64,000 nt of DNA from Ceratodon purpureus (lineage: Eukaryota > Streptophyta > Bryopsida > Pseudoditrichales > Ditrichaceae), in contig CM026426.1 of the NCBI GenBank assembly GCA_014871385.1, forward strand, positions 41,767,779-41,831,778. The letters run 5' to 3'. A program made the translations under genes and the position numbers. The notes under the pieces were generated by a model. That model was not told the DNA's origin and made no database searches. It saw only the letters and a list, made by a program, of their open reading frames with translations. Shown one piece after another: positions 13,251 to 23,281 of this stretch (within the stretch, counting starts at the first letter, position 1; each line of letters starts with the position of its first letter).

Positions 13251-14472
13251 ATTGTCTACTACAATAATTGTCTACTATATTAAGAGAAAATTCTTCATTC
13301 TAAACAAGAGCCGTGTTAAGAAAGACTTGATAGTAATTTTTTATTTGCCATCTCTATAGTAATTAGGCTTCATCTTTAGATTTTTCTTTGGAACCTCTAG
13401 TAGCTTCTCTTGGTTAAGAGTAATTTGTCTTGTAGCTTCTTCGTGGGGCTTCAAAAATGAAAATGTCTTTCCTCCTATTATGAGTTCAATGAGTTTTGAA
13501 CCACTTAGAATGGCGAGCCATGCTGCACATAATTGTACAAAATTGAAGTAGCATTTGGATTTGCAAAAAAATCAAAGGCAACTCTATTGACATAGGGCCT
13601 TTTAGCAAGTGACTTTAGTGTCCATCAGCATTTTTTTGGGATTTTTATTTTGGAGCTTTGGTGTCAACATGTGAAAATTGCGGAGAGAATCATAGGCTTC
13701 CATTCATTTCATATAAGGGAATTTTTTTATTCATTTCAAAAAAATCCTAGAGTTCATACAACATTTTTGGCACTACACCAAGTTTTGCTTAAGCCACTAG
13801 GTGGCACCTAGATGATTCTACATGGCAAATCGAGGGCAACACCATAGGAATTTCAAGAGCATAGTAACTGACTCCTATGCGACTAAAACATGTTTACAAG
13901 GCAACATTGTAAGTTTTGTGTATCTCCCGGCGATGGAAGTTCCAGTACGTCGGTTCACCATTTTTCCTTATATCCCGGATAGGTTGTTCCAAAAATACAA
14001 AAAACAAAGACTGCAAGTAGAGTCAAGCTCTGGCAAACAACATCGAACAAAGGAAAGCATCATCAAACGATGACTGCGACCATTCAGCAGAGGATAAAAC
14101 GACATTGAGCAAAGGCACAGAACATCGACAAAAGGGTTTCATCATCAAGCAAAGGCAAGGACCATCCAACAAAGGCAAGCAAAAACAGTGAGCAAAGGCA
14201 AACAACAAGCACAAAATGAATTCAATCAAGACTCAAGACTCAACATCAAGCAAAGGAAATCAATAAAGATTCAAAACTGTAAATCATTATAAAGAAATCA
14301 GTCAAGACTCAAGACTAAAGACTCATGAGAAACTAGGACTCAGGAGGGGAAGGTCTGGTCAATTGAATTCTTCCATGGTGAAGGCTGGACAGACGTCTAC
14401 CCCACCCTGTTTCATCATTGAGACGCCTACCGAGGAACCTACGAACCTAAAAAAACTGAAAACACGACACAA
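13251..14472. other. intergenic, holds a degenerate GCAAAGGCA array
   Basis: No gene supported. The right part (14037-14250) is built from degenerate units and adjoins the hAT-like remnant. It could be the 3' flank or subterminal region of that transposon, although I find no terminal inverted repeats. Confidence 0.4.
14037..14250. repeat. degenerate GCAAAGGCA-type array
   Basis: AGCAAAGGCA, AACAAAGGCA or close variants recur about eight times, mostly 20-30 bp apart and mixed with CATCRA. The copies are too diverged to define an exact period. Position just downstream of the hAT-like coding remnant is compatible with subterminal transposase-binding repeats; that is inference. Confidence 0.5.
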
Positions 14473-17400
14473 AGATTAGTCTCCCTTCATCACCAAGTTC
14501 TTCCACTCATCATACGCAGCATCATATGGAAAGTCATCAAGGGAGTAGAACTCTTGGGCGTGCATCCCAACCACAAGGAGCATGTGAGTGGACAGGCGGT
14601 TTCGAAGCTTATTTTTTATGAAGCTAAGAGTGGAGAAGGTGCGTTCGTCTTCAACACTCCGGAGGACTGTGACCAGAGCCAATTCCACAACCTTCATGTA
14701 CTCTGACAGCTTGTGCCGGAGTAAAGAGTTAGCCTCGATGCGATGCCAGAGCCGCGTCGGGGGATTCAGTGGGAGATCCTCCTGCATGGCAGCGTGACAA
14801 TTGGCTTTCATAGCAATTTTAAACATGCAGGCCTCTTCGTCTAGCTTTGAGATTGACAAGATCGATGTGGCCTCTTTTCCTTTAGACTTTGGCTTGAGGG
14901 TGGCAAGGGCAACCGGCTCCTAGACAGGTGTGTCCTCAGTTGTTTGGCCCAAAGAGCCCCCCCCCCCCCTTCTTCGGAATGTTGTAAGTTTTCACAAGCC
15001 GATAGTGCTCCTTAATTAAATCGACGTGCTTGTCAAAGTTAGAGTCGGCATTCTCTCGTAGTCAATATTGAGGGTAAACAAACCCGAATGCATCCATGAA
15101 GGATGATGAGGGGAATCGCCCCTCCAGCTCTGAAATCAGCTTCTCAGCTTCCTGTGAGATCCACAGACAGTGCTTTAGGTTAGAGATTGCACATCAATGG
15201 AAGTAGACAAAATGGTAAGTGATTAAATGTCAGAAATTTGGCACAGAAAGTGATTTACAAAATTTTGAATTCCTTACATCTACACAGTTTTTTCACGTCA
15301 TGCACAATACACGCATACACTTCTCTTGTCACCATCTCAATTGTCTGCTTCCCGATTTCTCTATACGTTGGTGGAATATTGTGACCAATTGGTATGAAGT
15401 GGAGGACCTTGGCTGCATCGACGTTCAGATCGAAAGAGCCTTGCATATAGCTCATTGGAATGGCTTCATGTTTCACGCCAACCAGGCCTTTGAAGTCATA
15501 GAACACATCATGTGTAAATGCCATATGATCGTCAAGATAAAACAAAAATACCTCTGAGATGCACATTTGAATTGCAGACACATAGTCGCAGACAAATACG
15601 ACACCTGCTTGAGCAAACTGCATCAGACTGTGTACGCACTTGAGAAGAGGGAACAACCCTGAGAGACCAAGTAAATCTAAAGGACTGTGAGGTGTTCCAA
15701 GTTCTTCCTTGCAATCTCCATAAATTTCTTATTGATCTTTGCTTTGCAGCCCATGCCGTCTTTTACAGGCCGTTCAACATCTGAGGACATCTTCACGATG
15801 AGCGAACGGTATTTGCTCATCACACATTCAGCCAGTGACAACATCAAGATCCACCGCGTTCTCACATACTTATTAGTCTTCAACTCTTTCGATTGCATCA
15901 ACTCCGCTAGCTTGATGAACTCCAAGTGTCTCTTTGGAGATTTGGCAAAAAAAAGTGTGTAGCGACGTCAACATGTCTTCGATGCGCTCCACCACAAGTA
16001 AGGCGCTCAAAGTTCTAACCGCCAAGTTGGTCCTATGAGCCTCCACACGGCACACATTGACCATCGGTAAGACCTCAAGAGCTCCCAAATCAAATTCAGT
16101 TCAAAAATAAAATCCTATAGCTAACATCTACAGCATCAAGCAACAGGCCCCAAACCACATGCTGCGAATGCAAATACGTACCATGCAATGTATTCCGAGC
16201 ATGCGCAGTGCAAAGTTGTATTTGAGTTAATTAACCACTCCATTCTTTTCATTGTGAGATGTACTAATTCTCCATCTACGCAACATTCCACGACATTAGA
16301 AGATTGGAATTTAACCATGCAGCAAGACCAACAACATCAACTACATCACCATCCACAACATTGCACCAACCTCACCAAACAACATAAATAGAATTGACAT
16401 AGGGTGTGAGTTTTACGCACCTGCTCTAAAGGAGGCAAATCGAGACACAAGCGCCACTTCCTTGATGTCGGCTTGGTTCATCAACGCCTTGACAATTACG
16501 CTGGTGAAGTTATCGCTACCTCCACCGTGAACGACGACCTGCTCCAACGACAACAACATCGCCATCCTCTCCCAGTCTTCACAGACATATCCATGGATAG
16601 ATATCCAACTTCGAGTATCCAGCGTTGTGACCTCGTCGCACGTCATAGAAAACAACCGTGCTCTGTCCATAACCTCTTTAGTCTTCAGTTGCACTTGATG
16701 GACAAACACTCTGCCAATGCCCACTTTGCATAGTCAGACTAGTGGCGCTTGGGCAACTTCGGCACGTTCAAAAAGTTCAGCAGCGGTACAAGGGCTGCAT
16801 AACCAAGCAATGGTCTCCCTTCTTGGAGGAGATGTAGAATATTAGCAAATTGCAGCCTTTTCCGCGCTCTCTCATCCTTCACAACTACTAGCTGCTCCGC
16901 CACAGTAACCAAAATTCTTGCTACGCACAGTCTTTCATAATGTAGGTGTTTACAATTCGTTGCCACGTACCACTCGCCTTTTTTTTATCCTCGAAGCCAT
17001 GTCCTTCAATGCCTTCCGCTTTCTGATGTGCTTGACTAGAGTAATCCACTTAGGTCCTATAATCTTGGGCTTACTTGTGATTAGCGAGCACACCAAACAC
17101 TTCACCGACTGGAACAGTACGTCAAAACCACGTCTCCTGGAATTTATGAGTTGCATCACAGTTTTTCCTCGGCACCTTCTCTCGCACGTCCACCTCAAGG
17201 TTGTCACCGAAGAAATCATCCACTTCTTTGACAATGGGCAACTTACCTTTCTATAATCCTCTGCAAACCACAGCTTCATCAACATAAAAATGTTCACGTT
17301 AGTCTCACTATGTCCAATCTCTACGGTCCCGTCCAAGGATAGGACAATCACATTTGCGACAAAGTCCGATGTGCATGGGGCGTTGCATGCGGGAACAGTG

Positions 17401-17615
17401 TCCGCTTGAACAATATGTAGTCTCACAGTAGGGTTGGACCTCCCTTGATGACCTAGAGCCCCCTTCACCTTCCTCTTCCGAGGATTATCACACACTGACA
17501 AGCTCTTACCCGCACTTGAGCACCCCGCGACAGAATTGGAGGTGCTCGACATACTGGACCTATCAAGCAGAATAGTAGGAGTAATCCTAGACGAGGAGGA
17601 TGACGACCAACTCAT
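14473..17615 (-). pseudogene. hAT-superfamily transposase-like gene (ZNF862-like), disrupted
   Basis: Minus-strand pieces appear in the order expected of a hAT transposase. An N-terminal part starts at ATG 17615 and holds a BED-like segment (KCLVC...H) near 17090-17000. Next come a LHLLQEG segment (about 16860-16740), a SMTCDEVTT...SWISIHGYV segment (16724-16413), an AHRTNLAVRTLS...IEDMLTSL segment (16088-15930), a TRWILML segment (about 15860), and the C-terminal dimerisation region VEDERTFSTLSFIKNKLRNRLS (14700-14560), ending at TAG 14473. GT and AG pairs between some blocks (for example a donor near 16420) suggest it once had introns. Lesions include a frameshift at a T-run near 15946, an in-frame TGA near 15070, a C13 tract at 14957-14969 that shifts frame, and frame changes near 17200. 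The catalytic triad cannot be confirmed. Homopolymer shifts could partly be assembly errors. Confidence 0.72.
14957..14969. repeat. C13 homopolymer in hAT-like remnant
   Basis: Thirteen C residues on the plus strand (G on the coding strand). The reading frame before and after it belongs to the same transposase but in different phases, so this run is a frame-breaking slippage site or a sequencing error. Confidence 0.8.
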
Positions 17616-19665
17616 CAGGATCCTGTTGTAGTATCAAAATTGAGAAGATCCTAGAGAAACCATCGCAACCCGACTCTCCAACAACAATCCTAGAAATCGA
17701 AGGAGCGGTATGAAAAGACGACAAACATAAATTACAAACGCAAGTTCAATGATACCGAGATGGAGAGAGCATTGGGCGTTGGTCGCAGCTTGTGAGGCAC
17801 TGCAATCCCCAAGCATTGGTTGTCAGAATTGTGCGAGAGATAAAGAACGCAAAATCGTGTTGTTCAGGCTCCGGATAGTATGCACAGCCCAATTGGTGCA
17901 AATAAACAAAAACCCCAACCCACCATTTCCCCAATGTACAAATACACAATAAAAATAATCTTCTGAATCCCCCTCCCATTTTCGTCCATGACCAACAATC
18001 GATGTTGAGCAAACTGAAGCAGAAGTTTCAAAAGACAAAGGATCTCAAGAAATCCTCAACAATGCCAAACAATGAGCAACCACGCCCTGGTATACATAAT
18101 AATCCAGGCGACATCTAGCCTGATGGTGGTGGACAAAGGTGGTGACAGACAGATGGAGGCAAGGGGTTGGTTTGAAGTCGAATCAAAGCCGCCTGGCTCC
18201 AACCCCACTTCGTCCACTCGACTTTGGTCGCTAGCAGGCACCATCATGGAAATGGCGAGGTAATTCTAATGATTCTCCTAGGTGACGTGACCAGCTTCTG
18301 CAATGGAACGCTGGCAATTGCACCTGTAAAACAAGGTAATTCCTGGCACTGTAACATTTGGATTTTGCCATGTTTTGTATACTTTTCAGGATATATTGGA
18401 ATTTATTTCGCCATTTGGCTTTTATTTGCCAGTAAAAAATACGCTGGTGACCATAGTGACTAGGCTTTAAATCAATATTGAATATTTTAAATTTTAATAA
18501 ACTCAAAGAAGTTTAGTCGAGTTTACGGAATTTATAAAATACATTTGAAAGTATGGAATTGAAACTTATTCATCATCTATATAATTAAATTAGTGTGTCT
18601 TGTAATTTTCAATTGACTTTTAACAAATGTCCCATCATTAAATGCAACATAGACCAAAAAATATATATACAATCTTAAATGTATGGATTTGTAATAAATG
18701 CTAAGAAAGAAAAATATTATCAAAATAAGACTAAAAGATTAAAAAAGATGAAAACAAGATGATTAACATTGAGGCAACAAGTCATAGATATAGAAAATAA
18801 TAGACAAAGGAGAGATATAAAATATGTGGGAGAAGAGAAATGGAAGATATAGGGTGTCAGAAGAATTCAACTTGTCACTACAGAACTAAAAGCTATGAAG
18901 ACTATTAGTAATCTAGAATTGCTTGGGAGCGGGAAGCTATGAGCAATTAGGCGCTCCACGTTTTCCGGTGAGGAGAGTGTTAGGGAGTTAGGCGCTGGAA
19001 GATGTGTGCACAGGCAGCGAAGGACTGGATTTGCTGTGGAGTTTGCTGTGGACATGTTTTGCTTTGCTTCTTGTGAGAGAGATGAGGACATGTGTTGGGT
19101 AGGACTCAAGTGTGTAGAAATCAGATCTAAGACAATGTTTGTGCTGGGGGTTTGATGTTGCAAGTCTTGTAGGGCTAGGACCTGTGTTGGTGCGACGACT
19201 GCCATGAAGCAGGCCACAAACCTCTTACATCTTAGATCCAGTATTCTTACCACTATAGACAGTGCAGAGGAATCCAATGACGCTCTCTCTCAAAAAACTG
19301 GCCTACTCTCTCCAGATCCATAATAATACTTTTGCATATAACAGATTACACATTGAGAGAAGTTCAGTTGATAGTGACTACCGTTACAATCTTAACCATT
19401 TTTCTCACAAACACTGTCTTTCACTCTCTTCCTTACATAGACATAGATAGCTCACTCATCTCACAAACACTCATAGTTGACACATCTCCCTACAGTCACC
19501 CACACCACAGCAGCATATGGCAGCAACTCTCGGATCAGCAGTTCACAACAGCTCCTCGCCGAACAGCAAAAGGCAGCAACTCTTAATAGCAGGACACATC
19601 AACAACTCTTGTATGACTACATCAAGCCAAGAATCTCAACTCCGGGGCGACTTAGCAGCCTCTCA
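17616..19665. other. no gene recognised; leader of the 649-aa ORF at right
   Basis: Left part (17616-18480) has only small overlapping frames on both strands with no domain. From about 18480 the sequence becomes AT-rich. The last about 400 bases before the ATG at 19666 are CA/CT-rich, like a plant 5' UTR. A near-match to the GTCNANTTGAC word (GTCGAGTTTAC, one change) lies at 18516, and half-sites occur near 19470. No terminal repeat of a mobile element was found. Confidence 0.4.
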
Positions 19666-21615
19666 ATGCAAGCTCCACACAGATCTGCAACCATCCAAGA
19701 ACAGCTTCGTGAAGCAGCACATGGAGCACCAAACACCACTCAAGGTAGTTGCAAGCAACAAATCCGACGAACTATGGTGACAACCTGCCTCAGCAACAAC
19801 TGCAATGAGCACAATCTAGAGCAAGATTCGACACCCTCAAGGAGACGCTGGACAAGCATCAACTGCAATAAGCCATCTCCTAAAGAAAAACTTCAACGTC
19901 AATTTGACCAACTGAATGATGCCAAGACCGCCATTTCCAAGCTCTGCACCGAGGAGAGGAATGAGAAGAATAAGCTTAAGGCAGAGTTGGAAAGCTTGAA
20001 GAAGAATCCGCTGGTGAAGGTTGTCAACCCCTCGGATTATGCGACTCTAAAGACCAATAACGAATTGTACCACCGTACTATCGAGGTTGGTAAGAAGCAG
20101 TTGCAGGAGGCCCGGATGGAGAACAGGGCATTGAGAGGAGAACTTTGGAAGGTCGACTTGACATCACCACCAAGTTATTCCCTTTTCCATGCATACGAAT
20201 TGCAAAGGGATAACTGGTTGGCTATGGTGGGGAAAGACAGGGGATGTCTATTGGACAGCGGTGATTTCGATGCGGTATGGGCAGCGTCTAGTAGACATGC
20301 TAATCAGCAGAATCTCATCTGTGAGATGATAGCAAGAGGCGATGTCCAGTTGACCGACCAGAAGAAGTTGTTTCTTCCGATAGGTCACTTGGGAGCTCGA
20401 GTGGTGTTATACTACACCACTCTGGAGGAGCAACTCCAGAAGAGACGTCAACTTGACATGTCGGTGGAGAGTCACAGACTGGTGAAGATGGGCGATTCGA
20501 GTAGACAGGTGGTGGATGTTGCGGAGAAGGTGCCAAGTGAGGAACTCAAGGAGTGGACAGCAACTTTGGAGGGGCTGCTCAAGGAGTTCGATGACCGTGA
20601 TAACATCCTTGTCAAGTTGTCATGTGTGCTGGAGAGGGAGACTTATGCTCAAAGGGGCGAGTTGACCACGGCACACTATGTCTACGGGATGCACAAGGTG
20701 AGACAGCACATCATGGACACCTTGAGAGAGTTGAAGAAGGACCATTTATTCATCACCAGCCATGATCTTCAAGTCGAGTTGACCTTACCTCCACCCACAT
20801 ACAAGGCACCGGGGTGGCTGTCTATTCGAACACCGGTTACAGGATCCCCCTTGACAGTCAAGTACTTGGGGAATTATGCGAGTCTATTTGACAATGAAGC
20901 GGTTTTTCCGCTACCCACGTGGACTGCGATTGAGGGGCTGCTGGAAGATTACGGGCTGTCTCGAAGGGAGGAGCGGTCGTGGGATTTAATTTACAAGGAG
21001 ATTGTCGATGTCAACTGGACTGATGCTGCCCCCGAAGCCGTGAGAACCAATGGACACTTCTGCGATTGTAAGAGGAGGTTCAAGTGGGCTCCAGATAGTC
21101 TAATTGACTCGGTGGAGTATAATTGGCCTCTAATCCCTGGTCAATTTGACACGGCATGGAATTGTGCCACGGCCTATGAGGACTTCTGGCAGATTCACCA
21201 CACACACACCGACCCTGTGTGTTTCCGAGCAGCCATATTTTCCAAGTTTTTAGCTCGGATTTGCAGGGATTTCAAGGTGGTGGTGAATGTGAACCGCTAC
21301 GATGAAAGGAGGCCGAAGTTTTTGATCAATCTCAAGCTCCGTTACCACTCAAGTCGTTGGGGGAGGATGTTGGAAGTCATGGCTATGACTCACTTCCTGT
21401 ACGGGTCTAATGGATGCTTCATCAACGAATTCAGAGGAACTCGGAAAATAGCCATTGATAATTGGCTAACCTTCCAGCATTCAAATAACACTGAATTGCT
21501 TCGGAAGGATGATGAAGTGAGAAGGGAGGTGTCCAAGCTCATGGCACAGCGGATCCAGAAGGAGAGTCATTACGGTGACCAGCACCGTAATCACCACCGA
21601 CGTCATCATGTCTAG
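19666..21615 (+). CDS. 649-aa protein of unknown function with coiled coil, probably TE-encoded
   Basis: Uninterrupted ORF from ATG 19666 to TAG 21613-21615. The frame is open further upstream to about 19477 but has no earlier ATG there. Residues about 1-70 are Gln/Ser/Thr-rich. Residues about 72-162 form a strong heptad coiled coil (LQRQFDQLNDAKTAISKL and onwards). The rest looks globular, with several Trp and Cys residues (CDCKRRFKW near 460) and a His/Arg-rich tail. I recognise no RT, integrase, gag zinc knuckle, transposase or kinase motif, so no function is assigned. At least ten copies of the word GTCNANTTGAC lie inside the coding sequence in all three codon phases, and one overlaps the stop codon. 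More copies fill the 1.7 kb downstream. This suggests that the ORF and its flanks evolve as one unit, such as a mobile element with self-binding sites. No introns are needed. Confidence 0.65.
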   Translation: MQAPHRSATIQEQLREAAHGAPNTTQGSCKQQIRRTMVTTCLSNNCNEHNLEQDSTPSRRRWTSINCNKPSPKEKLQRQFDQLNDAKTAISKLCTEERNEKNKLKAELESLKKNPLVKVVNPSDYATLKTNNELYHRTIEVGKKQLQEARMENRALRGELWKVDLTSPPSYSLFHAYELQRDNWLAMVGKDRGCLLDSGDFDAVWAASSRHANQQNLICEMIARGDVQLTDQKKLFLPIGHLGARVVLYYTTLEEQLQKRRQLDMSVESHRLVKMGDSSRQVVDVAEKVPSEELKEWTATLEGLLKEFDDRDNILVKLSCVLERETYAQRGELTTAHYVYGMHKVRQHIMDTLRELKKDHLFITSHDLQVELTLPPPTYKAPGWLSIRTPVTGSPLTVKYLGNYASLFDNEAVFPLPTWTAIEGLLEDYGLSRREERSWDLIYKEIVDVNWTDAAPEAVRTNGHFCDCKRRFKWAPDSLIDSVEYNWPLIPGQFDTAWNCATAYEDFWQIHHTHTDPVCFRAAIFSKFLARICRDFKVVVNVNRYDERRPKFLINLKLRYHSSRWGRMLEVMAMTHFLYGSNGCFINEFRGTRKIAIDNWLTFQHSNNTELLRKDDEVRREVSKLMAQRIQKESHYGDQHRNHHRRHHV

Positions 21616-23281
21616 TTGACAGTAGCTACAGTGTGTGTGCAAGCTAATCTTTGTATATAATTTTTGAGTCTAGTTGACATAGTGTCTAGTAGACAATGCT
21701 GTAAATGTGAAACTTGCCGGGAGTCAAGTAGACAAAGAGGGGGGCTATGTGAGCTGACTTTTTTTGAGAAAAGTCTCTTTTCAGTAAAAACAGTGTAAAT
21801 AGGACTAAGTTACCATGTCAATTTGATATCCATGTAGATAGTGGCTGTAGAAATCTGGTTGAGAGTCAAATGGACAATAGTGTAGAATTCAGGGGACATG
21901 GCCCTACCTAGAGACACGACTTGTCAAATTGACTCTACGTACAGGCACACCCTTTAGAAATTAAGGCATAACTAGGAATTAAGGAAGAAGAAAGAATTAC
22001 TTCACCACACCACACAACACTGTGTGAGTGATAGTCACATTATGTAAAAAATATAAAAATAGAATTCCATTGTCTAATTGATTGTCAACTTGACTCTAAG
22101 TAGCTCACTGTATAATTGAATCACAATGCTCTTTGTCAATTTGAACTATAGCTTCGATGCACAGTGTATTAATCTGCAGAACTGTAGAATCAGAATGGAG
22201 AATTGGAGCAAGCTGATTACTGTCTAATTAAATTGCAAAGCTTACTGTCAAATTGAAACTGCAGATCTGCTGAACAGTGAATTTATATGTAGTCCATGGG
22301 AGATAGAATGAATAGTTTGATCAAAGGGCTACTGTCTAATTGATAAATTGAATTCAGATTGCTTGCTGCATAATGTCTAGTTATCACTGGTCAAATGGAC
22401 AAGATGGTGGTTTGGTATGCATCCATGGGCATGCATACATTGTCAACTTGACTTGCATGGACCATGTCTAATTGACTTAGTGGAGAATTGGTGAGAGTTA
22501 CAGTGAATGTGGTGACTCACACTGGATACTGTCTAATTGAAATGGATACTGTCTATTTGAAATCGAAGATGCTGATGGAGCAGAGTGAACAGTGGGTGAG
22601 ATTGTCTATTTGAACTCAGAACGAAGGAAAGAGTTACTGAGTGAATAGAAAATAGAAAATATGGAAAATAAAACCAACAGTTTGTCCAATTGACATTGCA
22701 TTGTTGTGAATGGGAATTATGGAAAATGAGAGTTCCATGTGAGTACTGGAACACTGAAGTGAGTATTACTTGATAGTCTTTTAAATTAGATTGGCCATCT
22801 GAAATAGAAGACTGAGAATGACTTGGAGTTTATGGAAGATAGATTGAGTACATTGATGGATAAGAGTGGCATTAATTATTAAGGAGTGATCAGCCTTAGT
22901 GATTATTAGTTCTCATTATAATAAAACTTGAATGTATTCAACTGAGCAATAGTGCAGTCATTGTAATTGAGTAATACAATTGAGAAGCATAGTTGTGATG
23001 AATGGTAGAGTTGGAGTATGATTGAATGTGAATGAGTAGACATGTCTATTTGAAATGCGATGGATGGGAGGAAAAAGATGAAGATAAGCAAGGAGTTGCT
23101 TGAGATAAGTTGATCTATCATAACATATCCCAAAGCATCATTCATAGGCATAAATAGGTTGAACACTAGATTCTAACCTAGTAATGAATGAACTTGCATA
23201 TGCATAATAAATGCATTGTCTAATTGAACTTTGGAAGGGAGTGATGGCAATAAACCGAGAGATGGTACTTGTCAAATTGAA
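19898..23281. repeat. dispersed 11-bp word GTCNANTTGAC, about 34 copies
   Basis: Downstream copies start at 21610, 21668, 21684, 21723, 21817, 21865, 21923, 22072, 22084, 22135, 22222, 22247, 22334, 22375, 22390, 22442, 22466, 22531, 22551, 22604, 22684, 23044, 23218 and 23271. Copies inside the ORF start at 19898, 20152, 20286, 20344, 20447, 20773, 20882, 21010, 21098 and 21140. The word is near-palindromic (GTC-W-A-N-T-TGA-C), with the half sites GTC and GAC most conserved. Sequence between copies is not itself repeated, so this is not tandem duplication. Spacing varies from 12 to over 100 bp. Variants such as GTCTAATTGAA and GTCAAATGGAC are included. Elsewhere in the window I found only one good match (59323). 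Confidence 0.85.

Noticed and set aside
19477-19665. Earlier start of the 649-aa ORF at TTG
   Set aside because: Eukaryotic gene; the first ATG in frame is at 19666. The open upstream part is CA-rich leader.
21610-23281. CRISPR-like array
   Set aside because: The 11-bp word is too short and irregularly spaced, it continues inside a coding sequence, and there is no leader or cas gene in a eukaryotic context.
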